DNA of 64,000 nt from Amylibacter marinus (GTDB taxonomy: Bacteria > Pseudomonadota > Alphaproteobacteria > Rhodobacterales > Rhodobacteraceae), in the NCBI RefSeq assembly GCF_030160015.1, contig NZ_BSNN01000002.1:1116001-1180000 (forward strand). Reading direction: 5' to 3'. Made by a program: the position numbers and the translations under genes. The number at the start of each line of letters is the position of its first letter. The stretch's first letter is position 1. This document shows positions 27,282 to 34,967 of this stretch, one piece after another. The notes under the pieces were generated by a model that was not told the DNA's origin, did not search any database, and was given only the letters and a program-made list of their open reading frames with translations.

Positions 27282-27441
27282 TGTCGAATCTCCGCATTCT
27301 GTCCCCACCAGAATTGCAGAAATCACTTGATGCGCGCTAGGGGGGCCGACCCTTTCTTTCAAAAAACGACAAGTTTACCGCTTGGCTCTGGCACATCCGC
27401 ACAATGCGCCCTAACAATGGGGCAACAAACAGGAGATTTCG

Positions 27442-29466
27442 ATGACCACCGCTAATCCATTATTGTCCGATTGGAATACCCCCTTTGAAATGCCCCCCTT
27501 TGATCTGATTAAGGATGCGCATTTTGCCCCCGCATTCGAGCAAGCCTTTGCCGAAACCCGTGCACATATTGCCGCAATCGCCCAAAACAGCGATGCCCCG
27601 ACCTATGAAAATACCATCGACGCGCTAGAAGACCCAAATTCATTAATGGACCGCGTGGCGGGTGTCTTTTCTAATATTTCTGGCGCAGATACCAACCCCA
27701 CACTCGAAGACCTGCAGCGGGATCTATCGCCCAAATGGGCCGCGTTGAATTCCGAAATTACCATGAACGAGGCCCTCTTTGCCCGCATAGAAACCCTGTA
27801 TAATGCCCGCGCCACACTGGACCTTAGCGCCGAACAAACCCGCGTGCTGGAATTGTATTACCAAGATTTTGTGCGCGCGGGTGCCAAACTGCGCGGCGCG
27901 GATCGTGCACGGCTCAAAGCTATCATGCAACGCCTTGCGGAACTGGGCACCGCCTTTACCCAGAACCTGCTGGCGGACGAGCGGGATTGGTTCATGCAGC
28001 TGGCAAAATCCGATCTGGATGGATGCCCAGACTTTCTATGTGATGCCGCTGCCGAGGCCGCAAAAGAGCGCCAAATCGAGGGCTATGTAATCACCCTATC
28101 ACGCAGTTTGATCGTGCCGTTTTTGCAATTCTCTCCGCGGCGAGATTTACGCCAACGCGCCTTTACCGCATGGGGAATGCGCGGGGAAAACGGCGGCGAT
28201 ACAGATAATCGTGCCCATGTCAGCGAAACATTGGCCCTGCGCCACGAGCGCGCCCAGTTGCTGGGCTTTGAAACTTTCGCAGATTTCAAACTACAGCCAG
28301 AAATGGCCGGCACACCTGATCGTGTGCGCGATCTGCTGATGGCCGTTTGGCACCCTGCCAAGGCCGCGGCGGATGCGGATGCGGCGGTGCTGACGGAGAT
28401 GATGGCGCAGGACGGCATTGAGGGGGATTTAGCCCCGTGGGATTGGCGCTATTATGCCGAGAAACGGCGCAGTGCCGAACATGATCTGGATGAGGCAGAG
28501 CTGAAACCCTATTTTCAGCTGGATCAAATGATTGCCGCACAGTTTGATTGCGCAACTCGCCTGTTTGGGCTGGAATTCCGCGAACTTGATATGCCCCTGT
28601 ACCACAAAGATGCCCGCGCATGGGAGGTCACCCGCAATGGCCGCCACATGGCCGTTTTTATCGGGGATTATTTCGCCCGCGCCTCCAAACGATCCGGCGC
28701 ATGGTGTTCGCGCTTTCGCGGGCAATCAGCGTTGGGTGGAGAACAGCGCCCCATCACGGTTAATGTTTGTAATTTTGCCAAGGCCCCCTCTGGTCAGCCC
28801 AGCCTTTTAACATTTGATGATGCACGGACACTGTTTCATGAGTTTGGGCACGCCCTGCATTCCATGCTGTCGGATGTAACCTATGGCTATATTTCGGGCA
28901 CCTCTGTGGCGCGCGATTTCGTAGAATTGCCCAGCCAGTTATACGAACACTGGCTGTCTGTTCCCGAGGTTTTAGAGAAATTTGCCCGCCACGCCGAAAC
29001 AGATCAACCTATCCCCGCTGAATTATTGTCGCGTCTGTTGGCGGCCGAGAATTTCGATCAAGGCTTTGCAACGGTAGAATATTGCGCCAGTGCCTTGGTG
29101 GATTTGGCATTTCATACCGAAACACCCCCCGCAGATCCTCTGCAAAAACAGGCCGAGGTTCTGGATCGAATAGGCATGCCAGCTGCCATTACCATGCGTC
29201 ATGCAACACCACATTTCGCTCATGTATTTTCCGGTGATGGTTACTCATCCGGCTATTACAGCTATATGTGGTCAGAGGTGATGGATGCGGATGCCTTTGC
29301 CGCATTTCAAGAAACCGGCGACGCATTTGATCCGGATATGGCGGCATCTCTAGAGCGCAACATCTACAGCGCAGGTGGCTCTCAACCAGCAGATGTTTTG
29401 TACAAAAACTTCCGCGGTTCTCTGCCCAAGGTTGACGCGCTGTTGGCGGGGCGCGGGCTGGCTTAG
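27442..29466 (+). CDS. M3 family metallopeptidase (oligopeptidase A/Dcp type)
   Basis: A 674-residue zinc peptidase of family M3A, similar in length to E. coli OpdA and Dcp (about 680). The active site is FHEFGHALHSM near residue 462, followed by GTSVARDFVELPSQLYEHW with the third ligand region. The N terminus WNTPFEMPPFDLI matches the family. There is no signal peptide, so it degrades peptides in the cytoplasm. AGGAG precedes the ATG. Its stop overlaps the convergent SH3 gene by 4 bp. OpdA and Dcp cannot be told apart with certainty here. Confidence 0.9.
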   Translation: MTTANPLLSDWNTPFEMPPFDLIKDAHFAPAFEQAFAETRAHIAAIAQNSDAPTYENTIDALEDPNSLMDRVAGVFSNISGADTNPTLEDLQRDLSPKWAALNSEITMNEALFARIETLYNARATLDLSAEQTRVLELYYQDFVRAGAKLRGADRARLKAIMQRLAELGTAFTQNLLADERDWFMQLAKSDLDGCPDFLCDAAAEAAKERQIEGYVITLSRSLIVPFLQFSPRRDLRQRAFTAWGMRGENGGDTDNRAHVSETLALRHERAQLLGFETFADFKLQPEMAGTPDRVRDLLMAVWHPAKAAADADAAVLTEMMAQDGIEGDLAPWDWRYYAEKRRSAEHDLDEAELKPYFQLDQMIAAQFDCATRLFGLEFRELDMPLYHKDARAWEVTRNGRHMAVFIGDYFARASKRSGAWCSRFRGQSALGGEQRPITVNVCNFAKAPSGQPSLLTFDDARTLFHEFGHALHSMLSDVTYGYISGTSVARDFVELPSQLYEHWLSVPEVLEKFARHAETDQPIPAELLSRLLAAENFDQGFATVEYCASALVDLAFHTETPPADPLQKQAEVLDRIGMPAAITMRHATPHFAHVFSGDGYSSGYYSYMWSEVMDADAFAAFQETGDAFDPDMAASLERNIYSAGGSQPADVLYKNFRGSLPKVDALLAGRGLA

Positions 29467-30002
29467 TTGCGCAGCTCGTCCTTGCCCACGCCCCAAATCG
29501 CACCCTTGCGTACCCAGCCTTTGGTGCGGCCAATACTCACTTTGCACCATTCCACATCACAGGCGTCCAGCTTGGCGATCACCCCTTGCTCGACCTCGGC
29601 CAAAATATCCGCCGCCTCATAAGCGCGGCGGCGCAATTTGGTTTTCTCGGCTTGGAACAACACCATGCGCACCCCAGACAGCAGGCGAAAATGCATCCAG
29701 CCACCCTGGCCATCCACATCCTGTACACGGCGCCAGTGCTGATACTCGCCAGTCACCATCAGCGGCGTGTTCTTGTGCTTAAACACCCAATCAATGCGAT
29801 GGGATTTAGACGGCCCGCGCCGCGCAAACCCCTCCGATGCTTTCATAGAGACGAACCGCGGAATGGCCAGATTGGTCACAGGGCCACGCGCCTGTTTGAT
29901 CGGCGTTTCTGCAGGTTTATCGGTGGAATTTTCCTGTGCGATTGCAGGGCCGCCCAAACTTAGCGCCCAAATAAAGGTTACGATCGTAAGTGTTTTCAAC
30001 AT
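29463..30002 (-). CDS. Secreted SH3-like domain protein
   Basis: A 179-residue protein with a signal peptide (MLKTLTIVTFIWALSLGGPAIAQ). The mature part has two bacterial SH3-like units: FVSMKASEGFARRGPSKSHR to GWMHFRLLSG, and YEAADILAEVEQGVIAKLD to GWVRKGAIWGV. The repeated pattern of WxxV or GWV segments fits SH3 family 4, often found in envelope proteins that bind peptidoglycan. CDVEWCKV offers a possible disulfide. No enzymatic domain is present. Confidence 0.78.
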   Translation of the reverse strand: MLKTLTIVTFIWALSLGGPAIAQENSTDKPAETPIKQARGPVTNLAIPRFVSMKASEGFARRGPSKSHRIDWVFKHKNTPLMVTGEYQHWRRVQDVDGQGGWMHFRLLSGVRMVLFQAEKTKLRRRAYEAADILAEVEQGVIAKLDACDVEWCKVSIGRTKGWVRKGAIWGVGKDELRN

Positions 30003-30050
30003 GATTTTGCCCTTGGGTTTCTGTGACCCTTTGGGGCAAATTGCCAGAAA

Positions 30051-30072
30051 TGGGGCGATAAATCCAGCCCCA
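30051..30072 (-). terminator. Weak terminator after the MoeB-like gene
   Basis: TGGGGC (30051-30056) and GCCCCA (30067-30072) form a 6-bp stem. On the minus strand it is followed by ATTTCT. It lies 12 bp past the stop. Confidence 0.35.
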
Positions 30073-30083
30073 AGAACGCGGTA

Positions 30084-30995
30084 CTAGTTACCCGCACCAC
30101 ATACAGGGCATTCGGGGTTGCGGTGTAGCTTCACTTTGCGTGTTTCTGCGTAAAGCGCATCAAATATCAGCATCTCGCCACGCATCAGTTTCCCCGCACC
30201 TGTAATCTGTTTAATCGCCTCGGTGGCCATGATCGATCCAATAATCCCGGGCAAGGCCCCCATAACCCCCGCTTCGGCACAGCTAGGCGCCAAGCCATCT
30301 GCGGGGGCTGTGGGAAAAATACATGCATAACAGGGATTATCCCCATCTCCTTCAAACAGGCTGACCTGACCTTCCCATTGCGTAATCGCCCCCGAGATCA
30401 GTGGCACGCCTGCGGCCACACATTGGGCATTCACCAAGGCACGCGTTTCAAAATTATCGCACCCATCCAAAACCAGATCGAAATCAGCAATCATTTGCGC
30501 GGCGTTCTCGCCAGAGATGCGCCTATTATAAGGCAAGACATCAACAAAGGGATTTAATGCGCTCAGTTTTTTTTGGGCGGCGAAAACCTTGGGCATATTC
30601 AGCTGATCCTCATCAAACAGAACTTGGCGCTGTAAGTTTGAATTGCTAACCACATCATCATCAACCACACCAATGGTGCCCACACCCGCCGCGGCCAAAT
30701 AGGATAGAACAGGGCTGCCCAGCCCACCAGCCCCGATCACCAAAACCCGAGCCCGGCGCAAGCGGGCCTGCCCTTGGCCCCCAATTTCGCGCAATATTAT
30801 ATGGCGCGAATACCGGTCAATTTCCGTGTCCCCCATGTGATCGCTTGGCTCCGTTATCACTTGTTGATTTTCCCGAATGGCACGGGTTTTGCGGCGAATA
30901 AAACGCACATAGGCAATGACCAGCAAAAATAGAACCCACAGAACCATCGCCTCGGAGGACACCACCCCCTGCATGTGATCCATAAACCCCTGCAT
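30084..30995 (-). CDS. MoeB/ThiF-type adenylyltransferase with N-terminal membrane span
   Basis: A 303-residue E1-like enzyme that should adenylate the C-terminal glycine of a sulfur carrier (MoaD or ThiS). The ATP site is VIGAGGLGSPVLSYLAAAG near residue 88. Conserved SNLQRQVLF follows, then DGCDNFETR, and the zinc cysteines lie in CYAC and CPVC. The catalytic cysteine region is APSCAEAGVMG. Residues 17-33 form one membrane span (MVLWVLFLLVIAYVRF), so it is probably bound to the inner membrane. I chose ATG 30995, which overlaps the dut stop; GTG 30998 is possible. Confidence 0.87.
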   Translation of the reverse strand: MQGFMDHMQGVVSSEAMVLWVLFLLVIAYVRFIRRKTRAIRENQQVITEPSDHMGDTEIDRYSRHIILREIGGQGQARLRRARVLVIGAGGLGSPVLSYLAAAGVGTIGVVDDDVVSNSNLQRQVLFDEDQLNMPKVFAAQKKLSALNPFVDVLPYNRRISGENAAQMIADFDLVLDGCDNFETRALVNAQCVAAGVPLISGAITQWEGQVSLFEGDGDNPCYACIFPTAPADGLAPSCAEAGVMGALPGIIGSIMATEAIKQITGAGKLMRGEMLIFDALYAETRKVKLHRNPECPVCGAGN

Positions 30996-31453
30996 CACTC
31001 GCGCCCCGTAGACCCAAATCCACCAGAGCCGCGCGCCGTATCAGAAAGGGTATTTACCTGATTTACGGGCATCTGCGATACGGTGGCAACCACCAGCTGT
31101 GCAATGCGATCACCGTGGCCGATGGGAAATGGATCAGCGCCATGATTGATCAACAAAATCCCCAGTGGGCCGCGATAATCACTGTCAATTGTTCCTGGTG
31201 CATTCAGGATTGTAACACCATGCTTATAGGCCAATCCAGAGCGTGGTCGTACCTGTATTTCAAAGCCGGTCGGGATTTCCAGTCGTAGACCCGAGGGAAT
31301 CAACAGTCGTTGACCAACACCTAACACAACACCTTCTGCCCGCTGATCAGGCCCAAAATTGGCCCGCACATCCATGCCCGCTGCGCCCGCGCTTTCGTAG
31401 GTAGGCAGAGCAATCGCAGGATCAGCGCCCGCGTCATACATTACATTAATCAT
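30995..31453 (-). CDS. dut: dUTP diphosphatase
   Basis: A 152-residue trimeric dUTPase that turns dUTP into dUMP, keeping uracil out of DNA. The five motifs are seen: AGMDVRANF, RPRSGLAYKHG, GTIDSDYRGPLGILLINHG, GDRIAQLVVA and the C-terminal GSGGFGSTGRE. The start overlaps the coaBC stop by 8 bp and the stop overlaps the moeB-like start, so coaBC, dut and the moeB-like gene form one operon. Confidence 0.96.
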   Translation of the reverse strand: MINVMYDAGADPAIALPTYESAGAAGMDVRANFGPDQRAEGVVLGVGQRLLIPSGLRLEIPTGFEIQVRPRSGLAYKHGVTILNAPGTIDSDYRGPLGILLINHGADPFPIGHGDRIAQLVVATVSQMPVNQVNTLSDTARGSGGFGSTGRE

Positions 31454-32660
31454 TGTGCACGCCTGTTAGGCTCTTGGCAATTTCCCTTGCCAGCCGCTGA
31501 GCCACCGCCTGTTTACTGGCGCGCGGCCAATCTGTGACACCCGAAGAGGTGATCAGCGTTACGTCATTTTCGGCGCCACCCATTATGCCTGTTTCGGGGG
31601 ATACGTCATTGGCAAGAATCCAATCACAGCCCTTGCGGGTGCGCTTTTTTGTGGCATTTGCGATCACATCATTGGTTTCGGCGGCGAACCCAATCACCAA
31701 GTCTGGGCGCCCCGTAACCCGCTGTGAAACCTGCGCCAAGATATCGGGGTTTTCCACCAGATCAAAGGTGGGGATATCGCCCTTGGCGGTTTTCTTGATC
31801 TTGCTGTTTCCGGCGTTACGCACATGCCAATCAGCCACTGCTGCGGCAAATATTGCTGCATCAACTGGCAGGGTATCCTCCACCGCTTGGCGCATTTCGC
31901 GAGCAGTTTCCACGGCGATAACCCTGCATCCCTCTGGCAGGGCCGCGCGGGCGGGGCCGGTCACAAAGGTAACCTGCGCGCCCAGCGCTACCAAGGCATT
32001 GGCAATCGCCGTTCCCTGTGATCCGGATGATCTGTTCGCGATATAGCGCACGGGATCAATGGGTTCGTGGGTGGGGCCAGAGGTAATCAAAATATGGCGC
32101 CCCGCCAAAGGCCCATTTTGCAAAACATTCGTCGCCGCTTCCACAATGCCCACGGGCTCTGACATGCGCCCAAATCCGAATTCACCACAGGCCATATCGC
32201 CCTCTTCTGGGCCACAAATATATACACCGTCTTGGCGCAGAATTTCCAAATTTCGCTGGGTTGCGGGGTGCTCCCACATGCGCACGTTCATCGCTGGTGC
32301 AATCAACACCGGCGTATCAGTGGCCAAGAGCAATGTGGTGGCCAAATCCCCCGCAATGCCCTGTGCCATCTTTGCCATCAAATCGCCCGTCGCCGGCGCC
32401 ACTACCACCAAATCCGCCGATCGGGATAATTCGATATGCCCCATCTCGGCCTCGTCCGTCAGATTAAACAGATCGGTATAAACCTTGTTGCCCGCCAGCG
32501 CAGATGCGGACAGCGGCGTTACAAACTCCTGCGCAGATTTGGTAAGCACGGGCGTTACAGATGCGCCTGCACGCTGGAAATCGCGGATCAGTTCCAGTGA
32601 TTTATAGGCGGCAATCCCCCCGCCAATGATCAATAAAATACGCCGGCCCGCCAGTTTCAT
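31446..32660 (-). CDS. coaBC: Bifunctional phosphopantothenoylcysteine decarboxylase/synthetase
   Basis: A 404-residue CoaBC enzyme for coenzyme A synthesis. The N-terminal flavin-dependent decarboxylase (CoaC) has GGGIAAYKSLELIR, APAMNVRMWEHPATQRN and the cysteine loop GDMACGEFGFGRM. The C-terminal synthetase (CoaB) has SGPTHEPIDPVRYIANRSSG and FAAAVADWHV. The start at 32660 is preceded by GAGGG. The frame remains open upstream, but those residues lie in the gap to cobU. Confidence 0.95.
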   Translation of the reverse strand: MKLAGRRILLIIGGGIAAYKSLELIRDFQRAGASVTPVLTKSAQEFVTPLSASALAGNKVYTDLFNLTDEAEMGHIELSRSADLVVVAPATGDLMAKMAQGIAGDLATTLLLATDTPVLIAPAMNVRMWEHPATQRNLEILRQDGVYICGPEEGDMACGEFGFGRMSEPVGIVEAATNVLQNGPLAGRHILITSGPTHEPIDPVRYIANRSSGSQGTAIANALVALGAQVTFVTGPARAALPEGCRVIAVETAREMRQAVEDTLPVDAAIFAAAVADWHVRNAGNSKIKKTAKGDIPTFDLVENPDILAQVSQRVTGRPDLVIGFAAETNDVIANATKKRTRKGCDWILANDVSPETGIMGGAENDVTLITSSGVTDWPRASKQAVAQRLAREIAKSLTGVHND

Positions 32661-32776
32661 CACAAATCCCTCGTTTAGAATATATCTAAACCCCAGCTGG
32701 CAACTGTGCAAGCAGACAAAAGGCTTCGCATCACGCCAGAACAGCGCTAAGAATAGCCCAAACCAAAGGATGCCCC

Positions 32777-33301
32777 ATGTCATCAGACTTTCCAAAACTT
32801 ACGCTGGTGCTTGGCGGTGCCAATTCAGGCAAATCAGCCTATGCCGAGGCCCTGTGCATTGCGGCAGGTTTGCAAAAAACCTATATAGCGACGGCGCAAT
32901 CCTTTGATGATGAAATGGCCGCTAAAATCAAACACCACCAAATCACACGCGGCGATGGATGGCACACACGGGAATGCCCGCTGGATTTCGCCACCCAGCT
33001 AGGCGCAGGCATTACTTTGGTAGATTGCCTGACCATGTGGATCAGCAATCACCTAATGGCGCAGACCACGCCAGATGCTGATGCGGCCATCGCATCCCTT
33101 GATGCCCATCACGCCCCCGTAGTCTGTGTCTCTAACGAAACGGGCCTTGGGGTGGTGCCCGATAATGCACTGGCGCGGCGGTTTCGCACCCTGCAGGGGC
33201 GCATAAACCAACAGATGGCCGCGCGCGCAGATTTGGTGATCTTTGTAGCCGCTGGCCTGCCAATGGTTCTAAAGGGCACGTTGCCTAAGGGTATGCCATG
33301 A
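32777..33301 (+). CDS. cobU: Adenosylcobinamide kinase/guanylyltransferase
   Basis: A 174-residue CobU (CobP) protein that phosphorylates adenosylcobinamide and then attaches GMP in cobalamin synthesis or salvage. The P-loop is VLGGANSGKSAYAEAL near residue 12. The conserved SNETGLGVVPDNALARRFR lies near residue 117. AAGGA precedes the ATG. It overlaps the next phosphatase gene by 4 bp. No other corrin ring genes are in this window. Confidence 0.93.
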   Translation: MSSDFPKLTLVLGGANSGKSAYAEALCIAAGLQKTYIATAQSFDDEMAAKIKHHQITRGDGWHTRECPLDFATQLGAGITLVDCLTMWISNHLMAQTTPDADAAIASLDAHHAPVVCVSNETGLGVVPDNALARRFRTLQGRINQQMAARADLVIFVAAGLPMVLKGTLPKGMP

Positions 33302-33879
33302 CCAATTGGTGGTGGGTACGCCATGGGCCAACGCATCACGCGGGCCTTGTGGGATGGTCTGATATTGCGGCCGATCTATCGGATAGCGATGCGATTGCGC
33401 GTCTTGATGCGCATCTGCCTGATGATGCGCTTGTGGTGTCGTCGGATTTGATCCGCTGTGTCGCCACCGCGGACCGCCTATCTGGAACGCGTGAACGTCT
33501 GCCCCATACATCTGATCTGCGCGAATTACACTTTGGAGATTGGGAATTGAAAGGCTTTGGCGAGGTGGCGGCCCAAGACCCCGAAATCTCGCGCGCTTAT
33601 TGGGAAGATCCCGGCGATATCGCCCCCCCCAATGGTGAGAGCTGGAATGAAGCGGCGGCGCGTATTGCCCGCGCGGTGGCCCGTATTACCGCCGCACATC
33701 AGGGACGCAATATCGTGGCCGTAGCCCATTTCGGGGCGATCCTGACCCAGATACAGCGCGCCACCAACATCCCGGCTAAATCAGCGCTGGGATTCAAAAT
33801 CGACAACCTGTCCGTGACACGGCTAGAACATCTGGGCCAAGACGATTGGCGTGTTCATGGGGTAAATCACGTTTTGTGA
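33298..33879 (+). CDS. Histidine phosphatase, probable alpha-ribazole phosphatase (CobC-like)
   Basis: A 193-residue phosphoglycerate-mutase-like phosphatase. The catalytic motif is WVRHGPTHHAG near the N terminus. The second histidine lies in VAVAHFGAILTQI, and RELHFGDWELKGF carries the usual acidic residue. It is coupled to cobU by ATGA, which supports a role in the nucleotide loop of cobalamin (alpha-ribazole-5-phosphate hydrolysis). The specificity is inferred from context only. Confidence 0.82.
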   Translation: MTNWWWVRHGPTHHAGLVGWSDIAADLSDSDAIARLDAHLPDDALVVSSDLIRCVATADRLSGTRERLPHTSDLRELHFGDWELKGFGEVAAQDPEISRAYWEDPGDIAPPNGESWNEAAARIARAVARITAAHQGRNIVAVAHFGAILTQIQRATNIPAKSALGFKIDNLSVTRLEHLGQDDWRVHGVNHVL

Positions 33880-33938
33880 TGGGCATCCGCACAAGTTGCT
33901 GATTGCGAAAAATTCCGTTTTCGCGCAAATCTACGCTC

Positions 33939-34811
33939 ATGACTTATGAACTTGCTATTGGCGACAGAACCTATTCCAGTTGGTCCCTTCGGGGCTGGTT
34001 ACTGTTTGCCGCATTCGATCTGCCCGTGAATGTCCGGGCGGCGCGTATGTATTCCGATGAATTCAAAACTCTGCTGATGGATTTTCAGCCCTCTCGTCTG
34101 GTTCCCGCCGCGCGCCTTGATGGCACGGTGGTCTGGGATACGCTGGCCATTGCCGAAGAATTGGCGCAGCGCCACCCAGATGCTGGTCTGTGGCCCAGCA
34201 ATCCACGCGCACGAGCAATGGCACGCGCCATGTCTGCAGAGATGCACTCAGGCTTCGCCGACTTGCGCACAGATTGCACCATGAACCTGCGCCGTCACTA
34301 TCCGAGCTTTGCCCCCAGTGACGCGGTGCTGGCCAATTGCGCCCGCATCACCGATCTATGGGCCAGCGCGCGCTCCGAATTTGGGGCTGACGGTCCATGG
34401 TTGTTTGGAAAATACTCGATTGCCGATGTGTTCTATGCCCCCGCCGCCACCCGCTTTGCCACCTATGATTTGCCAACAGATGAGATCGGCTCAGCCTATA
34501 TCGATGCACATCTAAACGAGCCAAATTTCCGCCGCTGGCGCGCAATGGGGCTGGCGGAAAACTATGTCCAACCCGGCTATGACATTGACCTGCCCGAAGG
34601 CGAGTGGACAGGCCCAGCGCCCCTAAGCGCGCAGGCAGTTGACGACGGTTCAGATGTCGAAAACACCCACTGCCCCTATTCCGGCGATCCGGTCACACAT
34701 TTCTTCAAGATCGAGGGCCGCGTTTTTGGCACATGCAATGCGTTTTGCCGCGATAAGACAGTAGCGGATCCCGCGGCTTGGGATCAATTCATGGCAATAT
34801 ATAAAGGCTAG
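33939..34811 (+). CDS. Glutathione S-transferase with C-terminal Cys-rich domain
   Basis: A 290-residue protein. Residues 1-80 form a thioredoxin-like GST domain (YELAIGDRTYSSWSLRGWLL, with the SSWS serine likely to bind glutathione; VVWDTLAIAEELA). A helical GST C-terminal domain runs to about 215 (WLFGKYSIADVFYAP). A further module from about 240 has HCPYSGDPVTHFF and GTCNAFCRDKTV, with three cysteines, resembling a YHS/TRASH-type metal site. I start at ATG 33939. I believe roseobacter homologues share this extra module, but cannot check. Confidence 0.82.
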   Translation: MTYELAIGDRTYSSWSLRGWLLFAAFDLPVNVRAARMYSDEFKTLLMDFQPSRLVPAARLDGTVVWDTLAIAEELAQRHPDAGLWPSNPRARAMARAMSAEMHSGFADLRTDCTMNLRRHYPSFAPSDAVLANCARITDLWASARSEFGADGPWLFGKYSIADVFYAPAATRFATYDLPTDEIGSAYIDAHLNEPNFRRWRAMGLAENYVQPGYDIDLPEGEWTGPAPLSAQAVDDGSDVENTHCPYSGDPVTHFFKIEGRVFGTCNAFCRDKTVADPAAWDQFMAIYKG

Positions 34812-34906
34812 TGATAGATGTCGCGGGGTAACCCGCGGCATTTTCAGCGTCCGAGAAGAGATGTGCGGAGCCAAGTAATTTAGTTTTTCTGAATTCCTGC
34901 GCAAAC

Positions 34907-34954
34907 TTAACCAAAAATAAACCATACTGCTCCTAGCTGTTAACCAAAGTTAAC
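34907..34954. promoter_or_regulatory. TTAAC-rich possible CtrA sites upstream of comM
   Basis: TTAACC at 34907-34912 and GTTAACCAAAGTTAAC at 34939-34954. The latter is an inverted repeat giving TTAA-N6-TTAA. The CtrA consensus in alphaproteobacteria is TTAA-N7-TTAA, so the spacing is one base short. The remainder of the 156-bp gap after the GST gene shows no gene. Confidence 0.35.
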
Positions 34955-34967
34955 GCGAGGGAATATA

